Part shown: positions 51,387-60,432 of the stretch, one piece after another
Layout: each line of letters begins with the position of its first letter
Position numbering within the stretch: position 1 is the first letter of the stretch
Source of the DNA: Treponema_C sp050937815
GTDB lineage: Bacteria; Spirochaetota; Spirochaetia; Treponematales; Treponemataceae
Length of the DNA: 64,000 bases
Direction of reading: 5' to 3'
Assembly: GCF_050937815.1 (NCBI RefSeq)
Contig: NZ_JACDIJ010000001.1
Location: 62,001-126,000 of the forward strand
Translations under genes and position numbers: made by a program
Notes under the pieces: generated by a model
Database searches by the model: none
Told to the model about the DNA's origin: nothing
What the model saw: only the letters and a program-made list of their open reading frames with translations

Positions 51387-53331
51387 CCGTATTTTTTTTA
51401 GGCGCTTTTATCGTTAAATTAAGGATTTTTTCCGTTTCCATGCCGGGAAGAAGCTCTATATCCCAGTAAAAGGCGCAAGTGTGCGCTTCGTATTGTGTAA
51501 GCGTACTTCCGTCGTCCGAATGTACGGATGTATAAAAGGGTTCCAAATAAAAGCCGCAGGATTCGTTCGGTTCGAAAATAAAATTGATTTCCGAAGCGGT
51601 ATCGGTAAGCTGCACAAAGGAGATTCCTGACTGGCGTATATATTGGCGGTCGGTCAGGGGATTTTCCCGCACATCGTTTACAACAATTTCGGCATTTAAT
51701 ACTTGTACGTCGCTGCCGGGTAAAGATATATTATGCTCGACGGCAAACCGTGCTTTTAAAGGAACGCTTCCTTCGTTTTTTAAAATATATTGACAAAAAA
51801 TATTATTGGCGGTTACGGCATAATTTTTTTTCAAACTTACCGGTATCTGCATTTTTCCCCATACGGCGGAAGTTTGCAAGCGCATTTCTTTTTTAGATCG
51901 GTTAAAAGATATTTCTTTATATTCTTCGGCGGCAAAAATAGAAGAACCGGTTTTACCGGAAGTAAAATTATCAAAATCGGCTTTATCCCATAAATGATCG
52001 ATAAACATTTTTTTCGGATAAGCGATTTTTTCCGAATTCTGAAGACAATACTGTGCGGCAAGACAATAATTCGATGCATTGTGCATAATATCAAGCTCAA
52101 ACAATATTCCGCCTTGCAAATCGAAAAAAGCGTTAAAATTTTCAAAACAGCATAAAAAATCTCTTTTACCGGACATATTAAAGTCGAAGGCGCTGGCATT
52201 TTCTTGAAATCCCGTTGCTTCGCGCACCAGTTTTTCCGCAGTAAGTAAGCGCCGATAGGTTTTACAGCGCAATTCTTTATTGCTTATTCCGCCGCTTCCC
52301 ACATAGATGTAGGGAGCAAAGTTTTGTGCCGCATGTAAGTGTTCTTTTGCGGCTTTTTTTCGTACCTTATCGCCGCGGCATTGATTTATAAGCATACTTA
52401 CGTACATCATGCGCGAATATAAATTGCGGGCTTCCGGATATACGGTTAAAAAATCTTTTACGGTAGGCCGTATCGCCTCGGTAAAAACCCTCGTATGCGG
52501 TACAAAGGGTTCCAATGTCCATAGCGCCGCATCCGACATACAGCCGGCCGGAATATATGTGCGAAAACGGGTGCGGGATTGTTTTAAATAAAGCTGAGGA
52601 AGAGATAAAGAAGTGACGGTATCTTCTTTAAGCAAGTTTAAAAAATGTTCGAACCATTTTGCTTCCAAAAGATTGAGAAAATTTTTCGGAGAAAATACGC
52701 ATGCTAAAATCGATGATTCTCCGGATTCGGCAATCGTATGGGTGAAATTCAAATATTCCTGCGGACTTTGTTCGATACGCGGTAAGCTGCTTTGGTGCAA
52801 AGGAATAACGGTTGTCGTTTTTCCCATCTCTTCCATAAGGAGGGGCGAAAAAGTGGAAACCGGCCGGAATTGACTTTTCGGAATAAGGCGGCTGTCGAGC
52901 AATGTATATTCAATACCGCACGTATTAAAAGTTGAAATAAGGGAAGGATCCCATACGCTTTCGGTTAAAAAAACACCCCGCGGTCTTTTACCGGCTGCTT
53001 TTCGTATAGCCGTTATAAGCGCTTCAATTTGCGCCGAACGGTCTGCGGGGAGCAAAAGAGGAAATAAGGGTTCATAGTAGCCGCCGCCGAGTACTTCAAT
53101 TTGTCTGCGGTTTACCATTTCCGAACAAATCGATATGATTTCTTCGTGTTTTTTTTCAATCCATTCCAAAATGAGTCCGGGAACAAACAGGGAAACGCAC
53201 ATGTCCGGATGGGCATATAAAAAGCTGAGGATTTTTTTATATTTTTTTTGATATAAATCTTCAATATTTTCCGGCAGTTCGCTGCCGGATATACTGAAAG
53301 ATAATACAAAGCATATTTTTACAACGCCCAT
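51361..53331 (-). CDS. Glycoside hydrolase family 57-like protein, probably inactive
   Basis: A 656-residue protein with the overall order of GH57 4-alpha-glucanotransferases: LEWIEKKHEEII, GGGYYEP (82-88), a nucleophile-region motif FLTESVW with E124, and long C-terminal beta domains (DUF1925/1926-like) with INFIFEPNESCGFYLEP. However, the N-terminal HNHQP box reads LSFSISG, the acid/base motif (DDGEKFG in the family) reads FSPKNFLN near residue 213, and the NDAYWHG region reads NFAPYIYVG. Only two of the usual active-site segments survive. It may bind glucan without cleaving it. Located between the Rnf genes and metG on the same strand. Confidence 0.8.
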   Translation of the reverse strand: MGVVKICFVLSFSISGSELPENIEDLYQKKYKKILSFLYAHPDMCVSLFVPGLILEWIEKKHEEIISICSEMVNRRQIEVLGGGYYEPLFPLLLPADRSAQIEALITAIRKAAGKRPRGVFLTESVWDPSLISTFNTCGIEYTLLDSRLIPKSQFRPVSTFSPLLMEEMGKTTTVIPLHQSSLPRIEQSPQEYLNFTHTIAESGESSILACVFSPKNFLNLLEAKWFEHFLNLLKEDTVTSLSLPQLYLKQSRTRFRTYIPAGCMSDAALWTLEPFVPHTRVFTEAIRPTVKDFLTVYPEARNLYSRMMYVSMLINQCRGDKVRKKAAKEHLHAAQNFAPYIYVGSGGISNKELRCKTYRRLLTAEKLVREATGFQENASAFDFNMSGKRDFLCCFENFNAFFDLQGGILFELDIMHNASNYCLAAQYCLQNSEKIAYPKKMFIDHLWDKADFDNFTSGKTGSSIFAAEEYKEISFNRSKKEMRLQTSAVWGKMQIPVSLKKNYAVTANNIFCQYILKNEGSVPLKARFAVEHNISLPGSDVQVLNAEIVVNDVRENPLTDRQYIRQSGISFVQLTDTASEINFIFEPNESCGFYLEPFYTSVHSDDGSTLTQYEAHTCAFYWDIELLPGMETEKILNLTIKAPKKNTVAKKPKKR

Positions 53332-53407
53332 ATTCTTACATGGTATATCAATATTTTATTTTTTTAAAGTGGATTTTACACTTTTTTTTGTTTTTTCTTG
53401 CTTTTTT

Positions 53408-53968
53408 TTATTTAAATATTTCAGGATTCAGCCAAGACAAATTCCATCCGTAAAATCCGCAACTTATAAGTGCAAGCGTAAGAAAAATCATAATATTATC
53501 GGCAAAAGCCGGATCCGTATTCGTTATGCGCAAGCGTTTGCGGATAGCTGCAAGAAGCGGATACAGTAAATAAAAGGACAATACGCAAATGACGGCTATA
53601 ATAAGGGTTTGTTTAAGCGTAAAACCCTCGCTGACGGCTAAAATAACCGATAAAAAAGCTATATCGAATTCTTCGGTTTTTATTTTAAAACATATGTTGA
53701 TTATCTTATCGAATATAAATGAAAAAAGAAAACTTATCGCTACGGTAAAAAACGGAAAAAGAACCGCAAGCGAATACGGCGCAAGTAAATTCAAAGCCAA
53801 AAACCATGTGGCAAGAATGGCGGATACTGCGGTACAAGCGGATTTTATACCGGACAATACAAGGTAATTAAGACTGTAATTTGTATATAAGAGTTTTTTT
53901 ATACCGATTCCGTATATAATGGGTACGATACAAAGTATGCCGTACATAAAAAACGAACGAATAATCAT
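53408..53968 (-). CDS. rnfA: RnfA/NqrE-like membrane subunit
   Basis: A 186-residue, six-helix protein related to RnfA. The first conserved cysteine is kept (ILCIVPIIYG, C13, versus GICPFLG), but the second site, LITTNCAVLG in typical RnfA, reads LSVILAVSEG (106-115), so the second cluster cysteine is lost. ADNIMIFLTLALISCGFYGW at the end fits RnfA. ATG 53968 has GGAGGATG upstream and overlaps rnfE by four bases. It is the last Rnf gene; no rnfB follows. Confidence 0.8.
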   Translation of the reverse strand: MIIRSFFMYGILCIVPIIYGIGIKKLLYTNYSLNYLVLSGIKSACTAVSAILATWFLALNLLAPYSLAVLFPFFTVAISFLFSFIFDKIINICFKIKTEEFDIAFLSVILAVSEGFTLKQTLIIAVICVLSFYLLYPLLAAIRKRLRITNTDPAFADNIMIFLTLALISCGFYGWNLSWLNPEIFK

Positions 53969-54570
53969 TGCGCATCCTCCCCTTTTGCATATCTGCGGTA
54001 CATAAAGGATAAAACACCGAGCAATCCCGCCAAAATAACAAGTGCGCCGGGTACGGTTGCCCAAAAAAATACGGGATGGGCGTGAATATAGCCTATAACA
54101 GTAATTACCCTTAATCCGTTTGAACTCGGTACGGAAAGCGTTCCGTATGCAAGTATTTCCCGTATAGTAAAAAATAAAATACCTAAAACGCTTAATACCG
54201 CAGCATCTTTAAGACTTGCGTATGCAGTTTGTTTTAAAGTAGGATATTCGGATTTAAAAAAGCCGTTACTCATAAACAAGGATACGGGAATAATATATAT
54301 AATAAAACCCAAGGTAAACGCAATTATCGGAGACCATACGGTAAGCAACGCATATAAAAGCATGGTAATACCCAAAGTTCCGGTCATTGCCGCCGGATTT
54401 TTATATTTTTTAATATTCAAATAATCGATTAAAGCATGTAAAAACAGCACTGCAAAGACGATGATATTTGCATACAATAAAACAACAAGTCCGAAACCTA
54501 AACGGGGAGGAACCGGGACAAAAAGGCTTAAACATAAAGCGGTAAATAAAAAAGAAGCTTTTTTTGTCAT
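53965..54570 (-). CDS. rnfE: RnfE/NqrD-like membrane subunit
   Basis: A 201-residue membrane protein related to RnfE. TALCLSLFV keeps the first cysteine (C13), YASLKDAAVLSVLGILFFTIREILAYGTL matches the family C-terminal half, and the second cysteine position (LIVTNC in the family) reads VSLFMS (96-101). Role by family: symmetric partner of RnfA holding a [2Fe-2S] cluster in the membrane. ATG 54570 overlaps rnfG by four bases. Confidence 0.8.
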   Translation of the reverse strand: MTKKASFLFTALCLSLFVPVPPRLGFGLVVLLYANIIVFAVLFLHALIDYLNIKKYKNPAAMTGTLGITMLLYALLTVWSPIIAFTLGFIIYIIPVSLFMSNGFFKSEYPTLKQTAYASLKDAAVLSVLGILFFTIREILAYGTLSVPSSNGLRVITVIGYIHAHPVFFWATVPGALVILAGLLGVLSFMYRRYAKGEDAQ

Positions 54571-55013
54571 TTTTCTAAAACCTCCGCAAAGGTGCTTATG
54601 CGGGAAGTCCAATAGGAAACCTGCATATCCGTTAGAGCGCATACTTCTTTTGTAAGCATTCCCTCTCCCGGTATTCCGACAAAACCTATGTTTTTATCCG
54701 CATCACATACAAAAACTGCCGGTACGGGGCCGCATATACCGGTAATCCGTATTAAGCATACAAAGCCCGACTTTTTGCCTGATTTGTTTTTAAGGGCGAA
54801 CATAACCGTACTTGTTTGTGCGGGAGTTTTTAGAATAAGGTGGTCGGCAACGAAATCGGGGTATCCTTGTGAAGTCAAAAGCTTTTGAATTTCATCGCCC
54901 AGTTTTTTTGTTTTGATTTTTTCCGCTTGAATGTATATGACAGCCAAAACGGCGGACAAAATCAAAAAAGCAAACGCAAAGCAAGACAGTTTATATATTT
55001 CTTTTTTATTCAT
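54567..55013 (-). CDS. rnfG: RnfG-like protein, short and without a canonical flavinylation motif
   Basis: A 148-residue protein with an N-terminal helix (SCFAFAFLILSAVLAVIYIQA) and an FMN-binding-domain-like outer part (FVGIPGEG near 112-118 recalls the RnfG/NqrC core). The family normally carries SGAT, whose threonine is covalently flavinylated; here the equivalent end reads SYWTSRIS (133-140). About 50 residues shorter than typical RnfG. GAGGCG upstream of the ATG at 55013; overlaps rnfD by eight bases. Confidence 0.7.
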   Translation of the reverse strand: MNKKEIYKLSCFAFAFLILSAVLAVIYIQAEKIKTKKLGDEIQKLLTSQGYPDFVADHLILKTPAQTSTVMFALKNKSGKKSGFVCLIRITGICGPVPAVFVCDADKNIGFVGIPGEGMLTKEVCALTDMQVSYWTSRISTFAEVLEK

Positions 55014-56067
55014 GACTCGCCTCTTTTATACCTGCATGTGTAAGGATTTTGCCGAGCTGTATACCATATACGGTATCTTCGATATATTGGATTGCGGGGG
55101 AAATAACGTTTAACATCATAACGGTAAATATTGCACCCGCAGAAGACATGCCCCCGCCGCAAATACAAAACATCAGGATACCGCCGAGCATACCGTATAT
55201 GCATTTGCCCGCAAAGGTTTGCGGAACGGTACCGAACCATCCCAAAATAAAAAAGGCCGTAAACAAAGTACCGCTTGTACAAAGGGCAAGCAACATGTCG
55301 CCGCCGCCGAACATGCCGCCGTAGGGGTATAGACTGAATATGCGCACTAAAAAACCGTACACAAACAAAAATACATAAGAACAAACCGCATCGGCGGCTT
55401 GATACGATACAAGTACAAGGGATGCCGCCAAAGTCAATATATTAAAACGAAAAGCGGGGATCATTGACTGAGAATCCCACAGTAAACTTATGTATCCCTC
55501 CGGAACTGATATGCCTAAAGAATAAAACATTGTGTTTAAAAAATCGGTAAACACGATGTCAAAGGAAACGGGCTGCAATATTCCTTCCGAATACAAACGG
55601 GAAGCGGCGTTTGTATATGTAAAATATTCATAAGAAGGTAAAGAGGAAGAAAATGGCTGCGGATTCATCAAATATAATAGTATCACGGTTACGGCAACCG
55701 TATTTGCCCAGGATTGGGCAAAGGTGCCGAAAATGATATTTTGCAAAAAAAGAACACAAAAAACGGTACAAAAAATAAAGGGCAAAGGATAAGATGCCGG
55801 TAAAAATAAACCGACAAGAACGGCTTGCAAAACGGGAGGCCATGCAAAAAACGCCTTTGTTTTTTGCATAAGAGCAAAGCATATTTGAGAAAGCAATGCC
55901 GCAATGATACTGCATAAAATTATATATAACGAAGCATAGCTTTTTGTAATAAATAACATTACAATTTGCGGCAAAAGAACGACGAGGCTCATTTTAATAA
56001 TGTCTGTAACCGACGGGCTTGAGCTGCAAAAGGGATCCAATGTGATAAAATCATATGTTCGCCGCAT
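55006..56067 (-). CDS. rnfD: RnfD/NqrB-like membrane subunit
   Basis: A 353-residue polytopic protein. FLPASYPLPFIFCTVFCVLF, FGGFAQ-like FGTFAQSWANT, MFGGGDMLLALCTSGTLFTAFF and GGGMSSAGAIFTVMMLNVISPAI are clear RnfD features. The periplasmic loop expected to hold the flavinylated SGATPL reads TNAASRL near residue 150, so attachment of FMN is doubtful. Overlaps rnfC by one base. Confidence 0.87.
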   Translation of the reverse strand: MRRTYDFITLDPFCSSSPSVTDIIKMSLVVLLPQIVMLFITKSYASLYIILCSIIAALLSQICFALMQKTKAFFAWPPVLQAVLVGLFLPASYPLPFIFCTVFCVLFLQNIIFGTFAQSWANTVAVTVILLYLMNPQPFSSSLPSYEYFTYTNAASRLYSEGILQPVSFDIVFTDFLNTMFYSLGISVPEGYISLLWDSQSMIPAFRFNILTLAASLVLVSYQAADAVCSYVFLFVYGFLVRIFSLYPYGGMFGGGDMLLALCTSGTLFTAFFILGWFGTVPQTFAGKCIYGMLGGILMFCICGGGMSSAGAIFTVMMLNVISPAIQYIEDTVYGIQLGKILTHAGIKEASHE

Positions 56068-57347
56068 TATTTTTTTTCCTTATATGTTGATACTGTTTGA
56101 TATAGGGGAAGCCGTGCCGGACAAGCGGCATTGCAAAGCGCACAATTGTCGCACAAATGCGCCGACAATAAAATATCCGGTTCAAGCGGCGCTTTGTTTG
56201 TATAGTGACTGTATATACGGTCGGGTTGAATACCGAGCGGACAGGCTTTTCGGCAAAAACCGCAGTGTATACACTGCGATACCGTTTGATCCGGAAGATC
56301 GGTGGCTGCAAGCAGGGTAATCGTTTTTACATATTTTGTAACGGGAATATCCAAATCGCAAACGGCAGTTCCTTTTATCAATCCGTTTATGACGATTTTT
56401 GCCGGCGGTTTTTCGCAGCCGCCGCACTCTTCCAAAAGCCGGCGTATCGGAGTTCCTATTTTAACTTTAAGCATTTTGCTTTCATGCAAAGCTTGTCCGT
56501 TTACCTCAATGATTGTGTCGGTAAGGCTCATAGACAAAACGATACACTTATACACACTGAATGCCGTTCTGCTGTCTATAAAAAGATTGACGGACGATAC
56601 CGCATTTTGCACCGGCGGCGTTTTTTTTACGATTTTTTGCAATACCCGTTCCGATCCGGACGGATAAAAACGTGTATCCGTTTTTATAAACGAATATGAG
56701 ATTTTATTAAAATAGGCATCCGTTTTTTCTTTATCGGGCAGTACAAAATCCGATGCGCTGTAAAAAAAAACGACGGACTTTGCCTGCATTGCCGTTGCAC
56801 AAATCAGTACGCCCTGCAATACTTCATCGATAAAAAAAGAAGATATAAAACCGTCAACAAAACAGCTCGGATCGAAGTCGAATAAACGCACACCCAACAC
56901 GGGAGAAGCCGAACATTTTTCCATTTGCCATGCCAAAGAAGCGTTTCCCGTATCGAAGGTATTGATTATTCCGTTATGACGTATTTGCGAAATAAGTTTA
57001 TGTGCCGATTGTTTATTCCAGTGCAGATTTGCACTACAGTTTTTTCCTTCAAAATTAAAACTGCCTTTAAATGCAATGCAAATACATTCGGCGTTTTTTC
57101 CGTCAGGCATTGTCCGTTCCGTTATGTCGATTACGGTTCCGGGAATAGGTGCATGAACGGGAACCGATGTTTTATATCCGGAGGCGATTGTTTGTCCTTC
57201 AAATACGCTGTCGCCGGGTTTAACCAGCGGTTTTGATACGCCGCCGCCTTGCTCCAAAGAAACAAAAACGGCATTCGGTATATAAGCGGGATGCAAACAC
57301 ATATATTCGTAACGGGGAAAATTAAAACGTTCTTTTTTTTCTGTCAT
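56067..57347 (-). CDS. rnfC: RnfC-like protein with ferredoxin clusters but no NADH/FMN glycine motif
   Basis: A 426-residue protein. N-terminal barrel-sandwich segment (VKPGDSVFEGQTIA...VHAPIPGTV) and a C-terminal 2[4Fe-4S] domain with C359/C362/C365/C369 and C399/C402/C405/C409 are intact, as in RnfC. The flavin/NADH region is altered: the glycine-rich GLGGAGFP stretch is replaced by GIINTFDTGN (126-135) and the NGAECEPY element by LFDFDPS (155-161). It may receive electrons from a partner other than NADH. First Rnf gene after the 479-aa membrane protein, which it overlaps by one base. Confidence 0.87.
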   Translation of the reverse strand: MTEKKERFNFPRYEYMCLHPAYIPNAVFVSLEQGGGVSKPLVKPGDSVFEGQTIASGYKTSVPVHAPIPGTVIDITERTMPDGKNAECICIAFKGSFNFEGKNCSANLHWNKQSAHKLISQIRHNGIINTFDTGNASLAWQMEKCSASPVLGVRLFDFDPSCFVDGFISSFFIDEVLQGVLICATAMQAKSVVFFYSASDFVLPDKEKTDAYFNKISYSFIKTDTRFYPSGSERVLQKIVKKTPPVQNAVSSVNLFIDSRTAFSVYKCIVLSMSLTDTIIEVNGQALHESKMLKVKIGTPIRRLLEECGGCEKPPAKIVINGLIKGTAVCDLDIPVTKYVKTITLLAATDLPDQTVSQCIHCGFCRKACPLGIQPDRIYSHYTNKAPLEPDILLSAHLCDNCALCNAACPARLPLYQTVSTYKEKK

Positions 57348-58786
57348 TATATCAGCCTCTTTATTCCCAATGCACTGAGTATCGACAGTATATAGATAAA
57401 CGCCGCGAGGGTAAAGATAAAAACGGATGAACCGCTTTTTATACTGTCGGATCGTGCATAGGCGGTACGTAAGAATCCGTTTTGTTTTGCCAGCAGCATT
57501 TCCGCACCGCCGTTTGCTTGTGTTTTACCTATAAGGTCGATTATGTGTGCAATATATTCGGCATCGAATACTGCGGCGGTAACCCGAACTTCTTTTAATT
57601 CGTTTCCGATTTTTTTATAATCCGCATATTCGACTTTTTCACCGATGGCAGGCAGCACATACGTTTTTTCTACGCCGGTTTTTTCGAGCCTTCGAAACGG
57701 ATAAGTATGAGTGAACCAAAACCTATGGACAAAATCGGTTAAATCCGGCAAACGGTTTTCCGTGTCATATGATAAAACACGTGTGTATGATGTAGACGAA
57801 AAATCTTTTTGTGCCGTTTTATGTACCGGAAAAGGAATATACAGGTTTTTTACTTTTTTGCCCGATACACCGAGCGGTTTATAAATTACCATAATCATAA
57901 AAAACGACACGCATAAAGCCGGAATAAGGGCAAAACGCAGGCATAATACATCGCGCACGGGTATTGTACGGGCGGGAGCAATGGGTACGGGAACAAACGA
58001 TTTACGGCTGCGTAAAAAAACATCGATTTTCAAAAAGAGGTATGTGAGCGAACATGATGCGCCTATAGCGGCGCACAAAAGCAAAAATTGGCGCAATCCC
58101 GAAAAAGCGGCGGATATGCACAATAAAACAAACGACGATACAAAAACACTGTGTATGACAGGTTCGCCGAAAAAACCGCGTCTATGCCAAAATTTTTGGA
58201 TAATAAACAAACCGTATCCGCAAAGGCATACAAAGGCCGCACTGTGATACAAGGGAACCGCCGCCGCATAGCACACCAGCGGAAAAAACGAAGATATAAA
58301 AAACAAACGCTTTTTTGCAAAAGCGGCAAAACATAAAAAAAGCAAAAAAACGGCCGCGAATACCGCAGAGCGTGCAGCGCCGCTTCCGTCGATACCCCAT
58401 GTTACCGGAAGCGTTTTCAGCACTTTAACGGCTTTTTCTTTATATTGTTCGGGGATATAATACAAGCGAAAAGCATCCGACTTATCCGAAAAAAACAGAT
58501 TTTGCAAATCCTCATACGAAAAAACGGTATCGGCTTTATCGTTGTATTGAACGGGAGCAAAGGGTGAAAGAGGCGGAAAGCCTGTGTGCGTCGCCGATAA
58601 AACGCCCGTTATACCCTCTTGTGCAAACAAATCGAGTATATCTTCAACGCGCTCTTGTTTTTCCACATATACGACACTGTAGGACTGCCATATTTTAACC
58701 GCAGGAAGGGTGCGGAAAAAAAACAGTACGAACATACAAGCGAAAAAACATATAAAAGCCGTAATAATAAAGGTTTTTTCTTTCAT
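57347..58786 (-). CDS. Polytopic membrane protein of unknown function, Rnf-linked
   Basis: A 479-residue protein with a first helix (FIITAFICFFACMFVLFFF), an outer domain of about 110 residues (VEDILDLFAQEGITGVLS...), six to seven further helices (about 130-290), a second outer domain (about 310-450) and a C-terminal helix. I recognise no family. Its stop overlaps the rnfC start, so it is cotranscribed and may be an accessory subunit of the complex. ATG 58786 lies 15 bases after the PAP2 gene; SD is not apparent. Confidence 0.75.
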   Translation of the reverse strand: MKEKTFIITAFICFFACMFVLFFFRTLPAVKIWQSYSVVYVEKQERVEDILDLFAQEGITGVLSATHTGFPPLSPFAPVQYNDKADTVFSYEDLQNLFFSDKSDAFRLYYIPEQYKEKAVKVLKTLPVTWGIDGSGAARSAVFAAVFLLFLCFAAFAKKRLFFISSFFPLVCYAAAVPLYHSAAFVCLCGYGLFIIQKFWHRRGFFGEPVIHSVFVSSFVLLCISAAFSGLRQFLLLCAAIGASCSLTYLFLKIDVFLRSRKSFVPVPIAPARTIPVRDVLCLRFALIPALCVSFFMIMVIYKPLGVSGKKVKNLYIPFPVHKTAQKDFSSTSYTRVLSYDTENRLPDLTDFVHRFWFTHTYPFRRLEKTGVEKTYVLPAIGEKVEYADYKKIGNELKEVRVTAAVFDAEYIAHIIDLIGKTQANGGAEMLLAKQNGFLRTAYARSDSIKSGSSVFIFTLAAFIYILSILSALGIKRLI

Positions 58787-58800
58787 CGGAGGGAAATTTT

Positions 58801-59280
58801 CTAAAGCACTGAAAAAGCGGTTCCTGTGAACAGTCCTAAAAGACAACCGACAAATACTTCCAAAGGTTTATGACCGTGAACTTCTTTTACCGCTTGAAAT
58901 TCTATAATATCCTTTTTATGAAGTTTTTTTCCTATTTCATTTAAAGCACGGGCTTGTAATCCGCTTGCCCGCCGCACACCGACCGCATCGCGGATAACAA
59001 CCAGTGTAAAACAGCAGGATAATACGAATACATCGGAATTCATGCCCGAATGAAAGCCTATTGAAGCGGTTAACGCACACACAAGGGCAGAATGGCTTGA
59101 AGGCATACCGCCGGTGCGCCACACGAGTAAGGCTATAAGTTCTTTAAAATCCGAAACCTTCCCCGTTAAAAGTTTAATAACCGTTTTTATAAACTGTGCG
59201 GACAGCCAACTGAATACGGCCGATAAAAACACAGGATTGATACAAAAAATATATAATTGTTCCCGCATTGTTAAAAACAT
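58801..59280 (-). CDS. Divergent PAP2-family (DUF212) membrane protein
   Basis: A 159-residue protein of the DUF212/YuiD family: LLVWRTGGMPSSHSALV, VIRDAVGVRRASGLQARALN and VKEVHGHKPLEVFVG are family signatures; four to five helices. The PAP2-like SH and H residues suggest phosphatase chemistry on a lipid phosphate, unproven. First gene of the Rnf-type operon; promoter TAGACA-16-TACAAT lies just upstream, with only ten bases between the -10 and the ATG. Confidence 0.9.
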   Translation of the reverse strand: MFLTMREQLYIFCINPVFLSAVFSWLSAQFIKTVIKLLTGKVSDFKELIALLVWRTGGMPSSHSALVCALTASIGFHSGMNSDVFVLSCCFTLVVIRDAVGVRRASGLQARALNEIGKKLHKKDIIEFQAVKEVHGHKPLEVFVGCLLGLFTGTAFSVL

Positions 59281-59290
59281 ATCGATTCTT

Positions 59291-59318
59291 ATTGTACCCG
59301 TATACCGTTTTTTGTCTA
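59291..59318 (-). promoter_or_regulatory. Promoter of the PAP2-Rnf operon
   Basis: Minus-strand TAGACA (59318-59313), 16-base spacer, TACAAT (59296-59291), ten bases to the ATG at 59280, so the leader is at most three or four bases. Confidence 0.55.
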
Positions 59319-59319
59319 G

Positions 59320-59348
59320 TAGGCAAAAAATTTATGAGTTGGTATACT
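59320..59348 (+). promoter_or_regulatory. Promoter of the RluA-type gene (leaderless)
   Basis: TAGGCA (59320-59325), 17 bases, TATACT (59343-59348), seven bases to the ATG at 59356. The -35 lies two bases from the -35 of the divergent PAP2 promoter, the same back-to-back design as rnz/pncA. Confidence 0.55.
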
Positions 59349-59355
59349 TATAAAA

Positions 59356-60432
59356 ATGGTTTTTGAATATTTTTTTATAACGGATGATGATGAAAACAGA
59401 AGGCTGGAACGTATTGCCCGAAAATTTCTAAAACACCTTCCACTCAGTCTTATACACAAAAGTATACGAAACGGCTGCATTAAAATAAACGGAGAAAAAA
59501 AAGACGCCTCATACCGCGTGCAAAAAGGAGATCGGCTTGATATCGATAAAACGCTTGTACCGCTTTTACAACACGGTTCCGTATCGGATTCGGCCTGTTT
59601 TTCAGCGGATGCTCCGCACACATTATTTACCGACATTTTTATAAACGAACATATACGGATTGTAAACAAAGCTTACGGAGTGCCCGTACAAGGCGGAAAT
59701 CCGCGTATTCCCTGTGCGGACGAACGTATAAAAAAAGAATATGCTGAAAATTCGGTACAGAATTCGCAGCATTCCCTTTCGTTTGTACCCGGTCCCCTTC
59801 ACCGCCTTGACCGCAGAACAACGGGCTTGCTTGTTTTTTCGCAAAGTTTGTCGGGCGCCCGATGGTTTTCAAAAGCGCTGGCGGAACACAGAATACAAAA
59901 AAAATATATTACCGTGCTTGAAGGAAGGCTGACTCAAAACAGCATTTGGGAACACTATATCGAAAAACATACCGCAAAAAACAGCCGTGCGGGTTTTAAT
60001 ACCGTAACCGTACACGGGACAAAAGGGACAAACGGGGATTGCAGCACCGATATGCGGGGAAGTATGAGCAAAAATCGTGCACAAACCGAAGTACATCCGC
60101 TTGCATACGGTATGTTCGGTAAAAAAGAATTGACGCTCGTATCGGTCGGCATACAAACCGGAAAAATGCACCAAATACGTTCTCAAGCCGCTTTTTGCGG
60201 TTATCCCCTTTTGGGAGATACCGCATACGGCGCCTCTTTTTTTTCGTTTCCCGACAGTGCCGGACAGCGGCTTTTTTTACATGCATATACATTAGGCTTC
60301 GAAAAAGACAATCCTTTGGGCTTACCGCCTAAAATATCGGCACCGCTGCCCCCTTTTTTTCGACAATTTATTGAAAAGTACTTGCCCGCCTTTAAGCTTT
60401 CAACGTATACTGATACCGATGAAATTTATTGA
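59356..60432 (+). CDS. RluA-family pseudouridine synthase
   Basis: A 358-residue RNA-modifying enzyme. N-terminal S4 domain (LERIARKFLKHLPLSLIHKSIRNGCIKINGEKK region, about 15-65), catalytic motif LHRLDRRTTGLLVF with the catalytic aspartate at HRLD, KYITVLEG and IQTGKMHQIRSQAAFCGYPLLGD. It fits RluC/RluD-type enzymes acting on 23S rRNA; the exact uridine is not predictable. An insert at about 215-245 lengthens it. Promoter geometry predicts a leaderless mRNA. Confidence 0.93.
   Translation: MVFEYFFITDDDENRRLERIARKFLKHLPLSLIHKSIRNGCIKINGEKKDASYRVQKGDRLDIDKTLVPLLQHGSVSDSACFSADAPHTLFTDIFINEHIRIVNKAYGVPVQGGNPRIPCADERIKKEYAENSVQNSQHSLSFVPGPLHRLDRRTTGLLVFSQSLSGARWFSKALAEHRIQKKYITVLEGRLTQNSIWEHYIEKHTAKNSRAGFNTVTVHGTKGTNGDCSTDMRGSMSKNRAQTEVHPLAYGMFGKKELTLVSVGIQTGKMHQIRSQAAFCGYPLLGDTAYGASFFSFPDSAGQRLFLHAYTLGFEKDNPLGLPPKISAPLPPFFRQFIEKYLPAFKLSTYTDTDEIY

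Noticed and set aside
53332..53407. Possible rnfB downstream of rnfA
   Set aside because: Only 76 bases lie before the GH57-like gene and no cysteine-rich ferredoxin frame exists on either strand.
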